Notes under the pieces: model-generated
What the model was told of the DNA's origin: nothing
Databases searched by the model: none
Seen by the model: the letters and a program-made list of their open reading frames with translations, nothing else
Made by a program: the position numbers and the translations under genes
Shown: positions 1-9,069 of the stretch, in pieces
Position numbering within the stretch: position 1 is the stretch's first letter
Layout of the letters: each line of letters starts with the position of its first letter
Assembly: GCA_016124445.1 (NCBI GenBank)
Contig: WGNR01000006.1
Coordinates: 186,001-250,000, forward strand
Direction of reading: 5' to 3'
Length of the DNA: 64,000 bases
From: a bacterium
GTDB lineage: Bacteria > Planctomycetota > Planctomycetia > Pirellulales > Pirellulaceae

Positions 1-266
1 GGAACCGAAATCGGCTTGCCTTGGTCAACGCAGTCTACGCCGCGGATCAGACCGTCGGTACTGCCCAGGGCCACGCAGCGAACGCGGTTACCGCCCAAAT
101 GCTGTTGGACTTCCCCAGTCAACTTGATGCTGACCCCTTTCATCTCGCCTTGAATCTTGACGGCGTTGTAGATGTCGGGCAGTTGGCCTTCGGGAAATTC
201 GGCATCGAAGGTCGAACCGATGACCTGGGTGATTTTTCCGATTTTCTGTTCGGTCGCAGTCGCCAT
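1..266 (-). CDS. atpD: ATP synthase F1 subunit beta, N-terminal part (partial)
   Basis: This is the first ~88 codons of the catalytic beta subunit of the cytoplasmic F1 head; the rest lies beyond the left edge of the window. The ATG at 264-266 opens a protein beginning MATATEQKIGKITQVIGS, followed by FDAEFPEGQLPDIYNAVK, the classic beta-barrel domain of AtpD. It sits 54 bases downstream of atpG on the same strand, the usual place for atpD. The Walker A motif is not in the window. Confidence 0.93.
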   Translation of the reverse strand, partial: MATATEQKIGKITQVIGSTFDAEFPEGQLPDIYNAVKIQGEMKGVSIKLTGEVQQHLGGNRVRCVALGSTDGLIRGVDCVDQGKPISV

Positions 267-320
267 ATTTCTTGTCTCGATAGTCGGAGATTAATCGCGT
301 GTAGTATTTGATGTTGTGAG

Positions 321-1220
321 TTACGAACTCGCCAGGGCTTCAACGCCGCCGATGATTTCCATGATTTCGTTCGTAATACGGCTTTGTCGTGCGCGGTTGA
401 ATTCGCGCGACAGGTATTTGATCAGGTCGTTGGCGTTCTCGGTCGCTGCCTTCATGGCCACCATCCGAGCGATCTGCTCGCAGACCGCGGCGTCGAGGAA
501 GCACTTGAAGAGCTTCACTTTGAAACTCATCGGCACCACCTCTTGCAGGATGCTTTCCGCCGAAGGGACGAACTCGTACAACGAACCGGGAGCATTAACC
601 GGTTTGTTGTCGTCTTCGTCATCCAGACCTTCCAGGCCGCTGAGCGGCAAGAGGGTCTCGAGCATCGGCTCTTGGCGAGAACTGGAAACAAATTTCATGT
701 AGGCGACGTCCATCCGATCGATCTCGTGAGCCTGGAAGCTTTCCAAGAGATCGATGGCCACCGGCTCGACGTCTTCGAACTTCGGTTTGTCTTCAAACTG
801 AAGGTACGTTTTGTCGGCTGTCAATCGGCGTTGGACGCGGAAGATCGAGATCCCTTTCTTACCTGAGATTCGCAGTTCGACTTCGTCGTATTCGTTCTGC
901 AATTGCTTCAGACGGGGGAACGCGGCGCGGCAAATGTTACCGTTGTAGCCGCCGCACAGACCTCGGTTGGCGGTCAAGACAAGCAGGACCGCTTTCTTCT
1001 TCGATTCGCGTTTAGTGAGCAAAGGATGCTCGAACTCGAGTTCGGTAGCAGTCAGATCTTTTACCAATTGGGTGATCCGCTGCGTGAACGCCGTCGCCTC
1101 GGAAGCGCGATCCATGGCCTGTTTGAAACGGGCCGTGGCGATCAGCTCCATGGTTCGCGTAATCTTCTTGATATTGCGAACCGACTTGCGGCGTTTATCG
1201 AGGGTTCTGGGATTGGCCAT
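321..1220 (-). CDS. atpG: ATP synthase F1 subunit gamma
   Basis: Central rotor shaft of F1, 299 residues, typical for the family (about 285-300). The N-terminal helix MANPRTLDKRRKSVRNIKKI with TRTMELIATARF, the GLCGGYN motif near residue 90 and the C-terminal helix SREFNRARQSRITNEIMEI are diagnostic. An acidic stretch (GLEGLDDEDDN) around residues 195-205 is a local insertion. The start is the ATG at 1218-1220. It lies between atpA (35-base gap) and atpD in the expected order and is part of one minus-strand operon. Confidence 0.97.
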   Translation of the reverse strand: MANPRTLDKRRKSVRNIKKITRTMELIATARFKQAMDRASEATAFTQRITQLVKDLTATELEFEHPLLTKRESKKKAVLLVLTANRGLCGGYNGNICRAAFPRLKQLQNEYDEVELRISGKKGISIFRVQRRLTADKTYLQFEDKPKFEDVEPVAIDLLESFQAHEIDRMDVAYMKFVSSSRQEPMLETLLPLSGLEGLDDEDDNKPVNAPGSLYEFVPSAESILQEVVPMSFKVKLFKCFLDAAVCEQIARMVAMKAATENANDLIKYLSREFNRARQSRITNEIMEIIGGVEALASS

Positions 1221-1255
1221 GGTTATTGGTGGCTATAAGGATCGCGGCTGGGCGA

Positions 1256-2782
1256 CTAAACTTCGGCGGTTTGCGAAGGAACGAACAGCTTCTGGAATTC
1301 GGCAATCGCCATTTCCATCAACTCGCGGATTTCGTCGGTCAGGTCTTTCGACGCTTCCAGGTTCTCTCGAATCTGCGGGTACTTCGCCTTGCAGAATTCG
1401 AGGTATTCGGCTTCCCAGCGTAGCACGTCAACGACCGGCACCTTGTCCAGGTGACCACGCGTACCGGCGTAAACGCTGAGGATCTGTTCGTAGACGTCCA
1501 GTGGTTTGTACTGGCCTTGCTTCAAGAGTTCGACCAGGCGGTAACCGCGGTCGAGTCGACGCTGGGTCGTTTCGTCCAGTTCGGTACCGAGTTGAGCGAA
1601 TGCTTCCAATTCGCGGAACGATGCCAGGTCGAGACGCAGACCACCGGCAACCTTCTTCATCGCTTTGATCTGGGCATTACCACCCACGCGAGAAACCGAA
1701 ATACCAACGTTCATCGCCGGGCGAATACCTGCGAAGAACAAGTCAGGCTGCAGGTAAATCTGACCGTCGGTAATCGAAATCACGTTGGTCGGAATGTAAG
1801 CAGAGACTTCACCTTCGAGCGTTTCAATAATCGGCAGCGAGGTGAGCGAGCCGGCACCCAGTTCGTCGCTCAGCTTGGACGAACGTTCCAAGAGGCGACT
1901 ATGGCAGTAGAACACGTCACCCGGGTAAGCTTCGCGGCCTGGCGGACGTCGCATGAGCAGCGATAGTTCGCGGTAAGCGGCGGCCTGTTTCGACAAGTCG
2001 TCGTAAACGATCAACGCGGCCTGGCCGTTGAACATGAAGTATTCGGCCATCGCAGTACCGGCGTACGGTGCGACGTACTGCAGCGGTGCCGGGGTACTGG
2101 CACCGGCGACGATCACCGTGGTGTAGTCCATGGCTCCGTTGCGGCGAAGCACTTCAACCACACCGGCCACCGACGAGTCTTTCTGGCCGACAGCGACGTA
2201 GAAGCATTTCACGCCGGTGTTCTTCTGGTTGATGATCGCGTCGATGGCGATGGCGGTCTTGCCCGTTTTACGGTCGCCAATGATCAACTGACGCTGGCCG
2301 CGACCGATTGGAGTCATGGCGTCGACCGCCTTGATCCCGGTTTGCATCGGCTCGTGAACCGGCTTGCGCTCCGAAACGCCAGGAGCGAGGAACTCGACCG
2401 GGCGGGTTTCGGTCGATTGAATCGGGCCCATGCCGTCCAGCGGGTTACCCAGCGGATCGACTACGCGGCCCAGCACTGCGTCTCCGACCGGCACCGACAA
2501 CAGCTTGCCGAGGGCTTTGACTTCGTCACCTTCCTTAATGGTCAGGTAGTCGCCCAGAATGATCACACCGACGCTGTTCTCTTCCAAGTTGAAGGCCAGC
2601 CCGATCGTGCCGTTGGGGAACTCGACCATTTCGCCAGCCATGATGCTGGAAAGGCCATAGACCCGAGCGATACCGTCACCCACTTCCAGGACACGTCCAA
2701 CTTCTCGCACATCGACTTGCGTGTCGAACTGCTGGATTTCCTGTTGAATGACAGAAGCGATTTCGTCCGCGTTGAATTTCAT
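1256..2782 (-). CDS. atpA: ATP synthase F1 subunit alpha
   Basis: Non-catalytic nucleotide-binding subunit of the F1 hexamer, 508 residues, full length. Visible landmarks are the beta-barrel start ([16 protein letters not shown]), the Walker A loop GDRKTGKTA, the region [21 protein letters not shown], and the stretch [18 protein letters not shown] with the arginine finger of alpha subunits. The start ATG is at 2780-2782. It lies between atpH and atpG with short gaps, consistent with one atp transcript. Confidence 0.98.
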   Translation of the reverse strand: MKFNADEIASVIQQEIQQFDTQVDVREVGRVLEVGDGIARVYGLSSIMAGEMVEFPNGTIGLAFNLEENSVGVIILGDYLTIKEGDEVKALGKLLSVPVGDAVLGRVVDPLGNPLDGMGPIQSTETRPVEFLAPGVSERKPVHEPMQTGIKAVDAMTPIGRGQRQLIIGDRKTGKTAIAIDAIINQKNTGVKCFYVAVGQKDSSVAGVVEVLRRNGAMDYTTVIVAGASTPAPLQYVAPYAGTAMAEYFMFNGQAALIVYDDLSKQAAAYRELSLLMRRPPGREAYPGDVFYCHSRLLERSSKLSDELGAGSLTSLPIIETLEGEVSAYIPTNVISITDGQIYLQPDLFFAGIRPAMNVGISVSRVGGNAQIKAMKKVAGGLRLDLASFRELEAFAQLGTELDETTQRRLDRGYRLVELLKQGQYKPLDVYEQILSVYAGTRGHLDKVPVVDVLRWEAEYLEFCKAKYPQIRENLEASKDLTDEIRELMEMAIAEFQKLFVPSQTAEV

Positions 2783-2803
2783 GGAACTTACCGTCTACTG
2801 CTT

Positions 2804-3436
2804 TTAATTCTGCGTTGAATTGGTGAATCGCTCGAGCGACGCCTTCGCCTCTTGAGCCGTGGTTTCGAGGGCTTTTTGCCGAAGCTGCTTGAGCCGATTC
2901 GCGATGCTGCCGTCGAAGACGGTGTCTCCGACATGCAGGATCAGACCGCCGATCAAGTCAGGGTCGACTTCCGATTTCAAAACGACTTCGCGTCCGAGCT
3001 TCGTATTGAGGGTGGCCACCAGGCTATCGAACTGATCCTGACTCAATTCGGTTGCCGTGGTTGCGGTTACTTCGACGACTCCGCGGCGCTCGTTGTTGAG
3101 CATAACGGCAGCATCGTAAATCTCAGCCAGACAATCTTGCCGCTCGTGCTGGCTGACGACCTTCAGGAACGTCAACAGCACTGGAGTCATCTTTCCGCCG
3201 AACGCCTTGTCGAGAAGTTCGACGCGGTGCTCGTGGGTCGTGATGAACCCGCAAATCACGCGGCGAAGATCTTCCCGCTGCTGGATCACATCATGAATCA
3301 GCGAGCCTAACTCTTCGAGGACGATCTCGGTTTTTCCTGCCTGGTCAGCGGACGCCAACAATGCCTTGGCATAAACGGCGCCGATGCGTTGCCGGCTGAG
3401 ATCGAATTTCGAGTTGTCGGAAGCGTTTCCAGACAT
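2804..3436 (-). CDS. atpH: ATP synthase subunit delta (OSCP-like stator)
   Basis: Peripheral-stalk connector on top of F1, 210 residues from the ATG at 3434-3436. A TTG 60 bases further upstream (3494-3496) would add 20 residues unlike the family; I prefer the ATG because the protein then opens into the expected first helix (FDLSRQRIGAVYAKALLASADQ). The C-terminal part has the expected VVEVTATTATELSQDQFD, LNTKLGREVVLKSEVDPDLIGG and the closing GDTVFDGSIANRLKQLR. It is flanked by atpF and atpA. Confidence 0.93.
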   Translation of the reverse strand: MSGNASDNSKFDLSRQRIGAVYAKALLASADQAGKTEIVLEELGSLIHDVIQQREDLRRVICGFITTHEHRVELLDKAFGGKMTPVLLTFLKVVSQHERQDCLAEIYDAAVMLNNERRGVVEVTATTATELSQDQFDSLVATLNTKLGREVVLKSEVDPDLIGGLILHVGDTVFDGSIANRLKQLRQKALETTAQEAKASLERFTNSTQN

Positions 3437-3517
3437 AGTGCGGAAGGTTGTCCTGACAAAAGGGAAGTCGTTATGGCAGCGCCAACTTGCTGGCAACTGC
3501 CTAGTTGGGGAAACCGC

Positions 3518-4318
3518 CTAGTTCGTGCTGGGCAGTTTCGAGATCGAATCTTGGATCAAGCTGGCATGGTCGGCCGCGCTGAGTTCCTTGCGGGTGATTT
3601 GTCCCGCCAGGTCGACCGCCAGATTGACCGAGGCCTGGGCCAGTTCGTTGATCGCAGCACCCTTGGCGGCATTGATTTCGCGGACGGCCCGTTCACGTTC
3701 GGCCTCGGCCGAATGTTGGGCGGCTTCCACAATCTGCTTTGCCTTGTCGTCGGCTGCTTTGATCATGTCTTCACGCAACTGCTTGATTTCCTGCTGAGCG
3801 TCGGCAAGCTTGCGGTTGTACTCGGCCAGCTTGGCACTGGCTTGTTCGTACATTTCCTCGGCTTTTTTCATCTTGCCTTCCATCGAACTCTCGCGAGCCT
3901 TGAGCCCTTCGATAATAGGGGCCCAGGCAAAGTGCCGCAGCACCCAGACCAGAAAGATGAACACAATCAGCGTGAACACCGCCAGGCTGATGTTCGGCTC
4001 GTGCGGAGCCGCCTGCATCTCGGTTGGGTCGTTGTGCGACAGGTCGTGAGGGTTCTCGGGAAACTCTTCGGGAGCATGTTCGCCTGTCGACGGATGCTCA
4101 GGATTATGCTTCTCGAATTCCTCTTGAGCTTCCATTTCCTCAGCGGTGAGCTCCGCTTTGGGATGATTTTCACCAGCCGCCATTGGGGCAGGATCTTTCT
4201 GCGCAGGTTCTGCTTCCTTGCCCGACTCGTCAGCCAACGTTGGGCTGAGGAGGAAAGCAAGCAAGAGCAGGGCAGCCAAGGGGCTCCACATGGTTGGGTT
4301 AAACAGTGCGCTGCGCAT
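3518..4318 (-). CDS. atpF: ATP synthase F0 subunit b with signal peptide and acidic N-terminal extension
   Basis: Peripheral-stalk b subunit, 266 residues from the ATG at 4316-4318 (a TTG at 4322-4324 is also possible). Residues 1-29 look like a cleavable signal peptide ending LLSPTLA. Residues 30-108 are a Glu/Pro/His-rich segment, a single membrane helix follows at about 110-128 (SLAVFTLIVFIFLVWVLRHF), and the rest is the long charged dimerisation helix (KKAEEMYEQASAKLAEYNRK). Ordinary b subunits are about 160 residues and start at the membrane helix, so roughly 80 extra residues would face away from the cytoplasm. It lies between atpE and atpH. Confidence 0.93.
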   Translation of the reverse strand: MRSALFNPTMWSPLAALLLLAFLLSPTLADESGKEAEPAQKDPAPMAAGENHPKAELTAEEMEAQEEFEKHNPEHPSTGEHAPEEFPENPHDLSHNDPTEMQAAPHEPNISLAVFTLIVFIFLVWVLRHFAWAPIIEGLKARESSMEGKMKKAEEMYEQASAKLAEYNRKLADAQQEIKQLREDMIKAADDKAKQIVEAAQHSAEAERERAVREINAAKGAAINELAQASVNLAVDLAGQITRKELSAADHASLIQDSISKLPSTN

Positions 4319-4394
4319 TGTCAATCAATCCCAGGAAATGATTACCGAAGGGGGATAGGAATCCAAAAAACAAGCCGTTGCCTGTTGAAACGCG

Positions 4395-4730
4395 TTAGGC
4401 GAACCAACAGAGAATCAGGGCGAAGAAGGTAAAACCTTCGATCAGAGCCGCAGCAATAATCATTGCGGTCTGAATGTTGCCGGCGACTTCCGGCTGGCGA
4501 GCCATACCTTCCAGAGCACTGGCGGCCAGCTTACCGATACCGTACGAAGCACCAATCACGACCAGGCCAATACCCAGGTAGTTGGTGATGACGAACGAAT
4601 CTTGGGGCACGCTCACTGCGGCAGTTTCAGCGGCCGGTGTGGCTGCAGCTTCGCCCTGGGCCATCGCAGTCATGGCACAAGCCAGCAAGGCAACAATACT
4701 CAAGATGCTTAATTTGGCGAACTTGATCAC
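4395..4730 (-). CDS. atpE: ATP synthase F0 subunit c with signal peptide
   Basis: Proteolipid ring subunit. I choose the GTG at 4728-4730 because GAGGAG lies nine bases upstream; an ATG at 4749-4751 would place that ribosome site inside the gene. The product is 111 residues: a signal-peptide-like segment (MIKFAKLSILSIVALLACAM, cleavage near AMA-QG), a short Ala/Glu linker, then the two c-subunit helices with the polar loop ARQPE between them. The ion-binding carboxylate is Glu98 in AALIEGFTFFALI. The residue after it is Gly, which points to protons rather than sodium (family knowledge). About 45 residues precede helix 1, unusual for a c subunit. Confidence 0.93.
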   Translation of the reverse strand: MIKFAKLSILSIVALLACAMTAMAQGEAAATPAAETAAVSVPQDSFVITNYLGIGLVVIGASYGIGKLAASALEGMARQPEVAGNIQTAMIIAAALIEGFTFFALILCWFA

Positions 4731-4844
4731 GGAACAGGTCTCCTCAACCATTAGCAAAATGCGTTTACGGGTATCTCGATGGAAAAAACTTAAACGTCAA
4801 ACAGGAAGCATTTCAGCATCCGCTTCTCAACTCGAAGCAAGCCA

Positions 4845-6074
4845 TTAATGGCCATGCGTCTCGGCGTTGATGAACGAAGCGGAAAGAAGTGCAAAGATGT
4901 ACGCCTGCAGAAACGCCACGAATAGTTCGAGGCAACTCAGCATCACACATGCGGTCAAAATAATCAGTCCAATCACCCAGGCAAAAAAGGATGGCAGGCT
5001 ACCAAGGAAGACTTGGTTTTGAAGTTCGATCACCAGCCCCATGATCGACAGCAGCACCACGTGCCCTGCGACCATATTTGCCAGCAGACGAACACCCAAC
5101 ACGCCATGCTTGATCATGAGCCCCACGATTTCGATCGCGAACATCATCGGGATGACAAACACGGCAATCACCAATGGTAATTCCATGTTGGGAATCAGAT
5201 TCTTAAATACGCCTACCGGACCGAATACTTTGACCCCGGCGGCCATGCCTATACAAAGCACCGACACCGCCAAGGTAAGCGTCACACTGATCGAACCAGT
5301 TGGCGAGCCCATCCAAGGGATCAAACCGAACAGATTGCAGCCCAGCACGAAGAAGAATAACGTCCACAACAGTGGGACGAACTTGTCGGCACCGTGGTGG
5401 ATGTTTCCTTTGGCGACATCATTACGCAGGAACACGATGAATACATCCATCAAGTTCCAGAACCATCCGCGAGGCAGTTGCCCCTTGGAGACGCGGCGAG
5501 CGTAAGCAATGAAGATGACCGAGATGATCACGGCGACCAGGAATTCGATCACCATGAACTTCGAGATCGCGAAGCCTGACTCGGCTTGGTACAGATTACG
5601 AAGCTTGGTGCCGGGCAACTGTGGAATCAGAATCTTGCCGCTGAGTACATTGTTGTATGCTTCGATTTTCTCCGGCGTCCAACTGATGTCTTTGGCCACA
5701 CGGTACTCGGCAACATCAAACCGGATCGTTTCTTGTTCGCCTTGCTTGGCCCACTGCAGATTCGCTGGCTGCCCAGCTTGTTGATCTGCCAGCGAAGCCA
5801 GGTATCGCTTGACCGGCTTGCCGTGGTTGCCTGGCTCGTGCTTCCAGTGTTCGTAGTTGTGAACGAAGTCGTGCTCGCTGGGCAGTCCTTGAGCTCCCTC
5901 GTTCTTCAAGTATTGGTAAACCATTTTGGCTTGCCAAACCTGGAAGTCAGGATCAAGACGTACCCAGACGTCCGGAAAGTCGGTATGAGATTTATGGTTC
6001 TGCGGCCAAAACAGCTTGGGAACTTCAAAGTAGTAGCTGTCTTTGATATGGAGCAGAATCTCGTCGGCGGACAT
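4845..6074 (-). CDS. atpB: ATP synthase F0 subunit a with a large N-terminal insertion
   Basis: Stator channel of F0, 409 residues (typical bacterial a subunits are about 230-290). The usual opening motif HIKDSYYFEVP is at residues 9-19. Helix 1 starts only near residue 170, so about 150 hydrophilic residues are inserted between the two. The essential arginine is in GVRLLANMVAGH at about residue 330, followed by the conserved final helices. The start ATG at 6072-6074 is 3 bases from the stop of the upstream gene. With atpE and atpF it completes an F0 sector in which all three membrane subunits are N-terminally enlarged. Confidence 0.95.
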   Translation of the reverse strand: MSADEILLHIKDSYYFEVPKLFWPQNHKSHTDFPDVWVRLDPDFQVWQAKMVYQYLKNEGAQGLPSEHDFVHNYEHWKHEPGNHGKPVKRYLASLADQQAGQPANLQWAKQGEQETIRFDVAEYRVAKDISWTPEKIEAYNNVLSGKILIPQLPGTKLRNLYQAESGFAISKFMVIEFLVAVIISVIFIAYARRVSKGQLPRGWFWNLMDVFIVFLRNDVAKGNIHHGADKFVPLLWTLFFFVLGCNLFGLIPWMGSPTGSISVTLTLAVSVLCIGMAAGVKVFGPVGVFKNLIPNMELPLVIAVFVIPMMFAIEIVGLMIKHGVLGVRLLANMVAGHVVLLSIMGLVIELQNQVFLGSLPSFFAWVIGLIILTACVMLSCLELFVAFLQAYIFALLSASFINAETHGH

Positions 6075-6077
6075 GAG

Positions 6078-6524
6078 CTAAACGGCCTTGTTACAGGTGG
6101 AAGCGTGCGAAACGAGTTGAACTGCGAATAACGTCTCGACTGCAAGAGTCAAGAGATAATAGACCAATATCATGCCAAACAATCCTGCGTCAGCAAGCGG
6201 GCCAACCGCGGTGTGCAAGCACATTGCGGAAGTTAGCGGGATTCCCGCACGCAACGACATACTGATCAGGACCGAAGCGACACGTTGGTCGGAATTGCGA
6301 AACAGAATCGACACCAGCAACGCGGCTTGCATCGCGAGCAAAACCACCGCCGCGGCCAAGGCCGCGGACAGCACGCCATTGACTTGGTAAAAGGCGTAGC
6401 CGTAAATCGCAAAGAAAGGATAGACGCCAACAATCGCCAGCAACATCCACAGGCATGGCAGGAAGTCTTGCCAGGCAAAGTGGAACGCTCGGTGCGCATC
6501 GGATGCTAAGGAGTTATTGGTCAT
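6078..6524 (-). CDS. AtpI-like four-helix membrane protein of the atp operon
   Basis: About 148 residues from the ATG at 6522-6524; a GTG at 6606-6608 would add 28 polar residues and overlap atpZ by 47 bases. Four hydrophobic segments are visible: FLPCLWMLLAIVGVYPFF, LSAALAAAVVLLAMQAALLV, VLISMSLRAGIPLTSAMCL and GLFGMILVYYLLTLAVETL. Position between atpZ and atpB, size and topology fit the poorly conserved ATP synthase I chain, proposed to help assemble the c ring. The assignment rests on context and topology, not on a firm motif. Confidence 0.65.
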   Translation of the reverse strand: MTNNSLASDAHRAFHFAWQDFLPCLWMLLAIVGVYPFFAIYGYAFYQVNGVLSAALAAAVVLLAMQAALLVSILFRNSDQRVASVLISMSLRAGIPLTSAMCLHTAVGPLADAGLFGMILVYYLLTLAVETLFAVQLVSHASTCNKAV

Positions 6525-6561
6525 CGAGTTGTCTTGCGGGTCGGTGGGGGTTGCGGAGGAA

Positions 6562-6840
6562 TCAGTCGAGATCGTCTTGATCTCGTCCCTGCGAGGGTTC
6601 GTCCGCACGTCCGCTATCTGCTAGTGCATTGGCCATGAGCACCAGGTGCATCATGCCAAATACAAGTCCCAGCAAAAATCCGATCAACGCAAAAATCGAA
6701 AACCGTAAACCGAGCGACTGATCGAGCCAGTAGCCGAGCAGCCCTGGCACAATCATCTCTCCACATACTGTGAAGATCCGGCCTACCCAAAGGTAAGCTC
6801 TCGCAATCGGATTGAAATCCGGTTGGAGGGGAGGTGCCAA
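6562..6840 (-). CDS. AtpZ/AtpI-family F0F1 ATPase accessory protein
   Basis: A 92-residue protein with two membrane helices (IVPGLLGYWLDQSLG and FSIFALIGFLLGLVFGMMHL), the pattern of the AtpZ-type subunit (putative Mg/Ca-related accessory protein, PF09527) usually first in atp operons. The only usable start is a TTG at 6838-6840; an in-frame stop occurs 36 bases upstream of it and no ATG or GTG lies between. A candidate promoter is about 80 bases upstream. It is the first gene of the atp transcript here. Confidence 0.8.
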   Translation of the reverse strand: MAPPLQPDFNPIARAYLWVGRIFTVCGEMIVPGLLGYWLDQSLGLRFSIFALIGFLLGLVFGMMHLVLMANALADSGRADEPSQGRDQDDLD

Positions 6841-6923
6841 GGGAGCCGCCCATGATTCAAAGGGAGGTTTCCGGGGTCACTTTGCGTGGGGTTGAAAGGA
6901 CCTGCCGTGAACTCATGGCGGTC

Positions 6924-6952
6924 AATCTATTTCATCCCCTGGGCGCGGTCAA
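6924..6952 (-). promoter_or_regulatory. Candidate sigma-70 promoter of the atp operon
   Basis: Read on the minus strand: TTGACC (6952-6947), a 17-base spacer, then TAGATT (6929-6924). The -35 matches consensus at 5 of 6 and the -10 at 4 of 6. Transcription would start near 6917, about 77 bases before the atpZ start. Confidence 0.5.
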
Positions 6953-7207
6953 TCAGGTGAAACCGCCGGAGAGAGGGAATTCGTGGAATTTTTCACAAAG
7001 TCGCCAGTCGGCCGGTTCAATGCATTGCCGACACGGTTCTCCAGGGTGGGGTTTCGTGATCCAGATGGCGGGTGGCATGCCATATTGTAAAAAAACAAAG
7101 ATAAATTGGGTCTCATGGTTGGATCGGAAGTGCGAATAACGTCGCGGATAAGGGAAATTGTAAAACCTAAACGGCACTCTGTTCGTCTTTGTTGGGGGGC
7201 TAGTGCG

Positions 7208-7236
7208 TTGCATTTCCGCCCCGCTTGGGTTACAAT
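7208..7236 (+). promoter_or_regulatory. Candidate sigma-70 promoter of the Rho_N/DUF4912 gene
   Basis: TTGCAT (7208-7213), a 17-base spacer and TACAAT (7231-7236) form a good sigma-70-type promoter. The predicted start near 7243 is about 440 bases before the gene at 7682. Confidence 0.5.
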
Positions 7237-7681
7237 CGGGGTCAGTCGACATGTTTCGTAGGCCACCCGGTTGAGCTATTCTTTGTTTCCTCAAAGGTAG
7301 CGTAAAGGTTTTCCCCCTTAGGCTTCACTTTTGACGCTTAATGAGGTGAATCTCCGCAAGCGACGGAACGATTGTCGGATAGCCTTTCGACAGGTTACCT
7401 ACATCCCTCCAACCACCAAGCCGGTCCGTCTACCACGGATTGGACTTTTCGGTAGACCACTTTTCGGCAAGGCCGCTGGTCAGCTTCCCAGCCGATCAGT
7501 TGAAATCAGTTCCCATTTCGCCTTCGTGTTGGGCGAAGCTTCTGCTCAGGGATCGAGCGGGGCGTATGTCGAGTGACTCTTGTCATGGACGACGACCTCA
7601 ATTCAGTTTGCCTCGGGGTTGGGCTTTGCGTCCCCCCAAATGACGTAGACGCCCACATCCTTTGAGTCAGGAGGAAATGTC
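7237..7681 (+). other. Long untranslated leader upstream of the Rho_N/DUF4912 gene
   Basis: About 440 bases without a convincing gene, between the promoter at 7208-7236 and the start at 7682. It contains a potential hairpin with arms GTCTACC and GGTAGAC near 7428-7457 and a GC-rich pyrimidine-rich stretch near 7600-7640. It ends with GAGG (7671-7674), seven bases from a TTG start. An ATG at 7677-7679 opens only a two-codon frame (ATG TCT TGA) that overlaps the real start. I recognise no known riboswitch class. Confidence 0.4.
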
Positions 7682-8920
7682 TTGATCACCGCCGCTTCTC
7701 TCAAGGAATACACAGCAAAGGATTTAGCTCAAATGGCGAAGCGTCGCGGCGTGACAGGATGGCACGCAATGCGAAAGGATGAGCTCGTGAAGGCCCTCAT
7801 TAAGGCCGCCAAAGCGAGTCCCCCGGCTTCCAAAAGCAAATCTGTCGCTGGCACCAAAGCTAAAAAGACCTCAAAACCCGCCGCCAAGGTAACCGCTTCG
7901 GCGAAGTCTCCCTCGGCGAAAGCTTCCACTGCTCGGGCAAAGAAGGCTGAAGCTCCTAAAGCCAAAGCTCCGGTAGCCGCCAAGAAGCGTGCTCCCAAGC
8001 CGAAAGTCAAACCGTCGGATCCGAAGGTCGTCGAATCGATCCGGACCATGCATCAGCAGCGAGAAGCTGCGAAAGATCTAGGTACCAACTCTTCGGACCA
8101 ACTGGGCGGCGATCGTCTCGTCTTGATGGTTCGCGATGCTTACTGGATGCATGCCTGCTGGGAAGTCTCGCGGCGAGCCATCGATCGGGCCAAGGCTGCC
8201 TTGGCTCAAGACTGGCACACGGCTACCCCAGTGCTTCGCGTCCATGAAGTCGATGGCGAAGTGATGTCGAGCGGATCGGAACGCCTGGTCAAGCAGATCG
8301 AAATCCATGGCGGCGTGAAGAACTGGTACATCGATGTCGCTGATCCTCCGAAAAGCTACCGTTGTCACCTCGGCTACCTGGCCACCAATGGTCGTTTCCA
8401 TGCGATCGCCCGCAGCAATGTCGTAACGACGCCGCGGCCTGGTTCGTGCGAAGAGATCGACGGTACCTGGGACGACGTCGCCGAAAACGTCGAGAAGATC
8501 TACGCCCTAAGCGGTGGGTCGGACGAAGAGCACGCCGATGGCGAACTGCGTGAAATGCTCGAGCAGCGTTTCCGTCGCCCGGTCGGAATGCCGATGGCCG
8601 CACGTTTGGGCCTGGTCGGTGATCAATTCACCAATGGCAAGCCGAATCAAGATTTCGACATGAATATCGAAGTCGAAATGATCGTCTACGGTGCCACCAA
8701 GGCAGGCTCCTTCGTTACCCTTTCTGGTGAGCCTGTGAAGGTTCGCGAGGATGGCACCTTTGTGGTGAAGATGGACTTCCCCGATAAGCGGCAGATCTTC
8801 CCGATCGTGGCTCGCTCGAAGGATGGTCTTGAACAGCGCACGATTGCCCTGGCTGTCGAACGCAACACCAAGACGATGGATCCCATTTCGCACGATCCGC
8901 GCGAGAGCAGCGGTAACTAG
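7682..8920 (+). CDS. Rho N-terminal-domain/DUF4912 protein
   Basis: 412 residues starting at a TTG with GAGG seven bases upstream. Residues about 1-45 (SLKEYTAKDLAQMAKRRGV, then GWHAMRKDELVKALIKAA) form a Rho N-terminal/SAP-like helical domain that typically binds nucleic acid. Residues 45-125 are a Lys/Ala/Pro/Ser linker resembling histone H1-like tails. From about residue 140 comes a DUF4912 domain (DRLVLMVRDAYWMHACWEVS; later GFL-type beta segments NWYIDVADPPKSYRCHLGYL). The role is unknown. I infer an RNA- or DNA-binding protein with a small sensory or protein-binding domain. The long leader suggests post-transcriptional control. A hairpin terminator follows. Confidence 0.85.
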   Translation: MITAASLKEYTAKDLAQMAKRRGVTGWHAMRKDELVKALIKAAKASPPASKSKSVAGTKAKKTSKPAAKVTASAKSPSAKASTARAKKAEAPKAKAPVAAKKRAPKPKVKPSDPKVVESIRTMHQQREAAKDLGTNSSDQLGGDRLVLMVRDAYWMHACWEVSRRAIDRAKAALAQDWHTATPVLRVHEVDGEVMSSGSERLVKQIEIHGGVKNWYIDVADPPKSYRCHLGYLATNGRFHAIARSNVVTTPRPGSCEEIDGTWDDVAENVEKIYALSGGSDEEHADGELREMLEQRFRRPVGMPMAARLGLVGDQFTNGKPNQDFDMNIEVEMIVYGATKAGSFVTLSGEPVKVREDGTFVVKMDFPDKRQIFPIVARSKDGLEQRTIALAVERNTKTMDPISHDPRESSGN

Positions 8921-8999
8921 AACCGCGGCAGCTAAGGCAAACGGGCAGCGAGGCACCGATTTCCCACGGTTTCTTCCCTGTCGGCAAGCAAAACGATGC

Positions 9000-9033
9000 G
9001 AGGGTTGGTACGATAGAACAAGTACCAACCCTC
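9000..9033 (+). terminator. Intrinsic terminator after the Rho_N/DUF4912 gene
   Basis: Perfect 12-bp stem: GAGGGTTGGTAC (9000-9011) pairs with GTACCAACCCTC (9022-9033) around a 10-base loop and is followed by CTTTCATTTCTT. It lies between co-directional genes, so it should end the upstream transcript. Confidence 0.75.
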
Positions 9034-9069
9034 CTTTCATTTCTTGCTGCCTGTATTGAGATCCCACCC

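Noticed and set aside
384..866. Plus-strand frames opposite the atp genes
   Set aside because: All are shadows of highly conserved ATP synthase genes.
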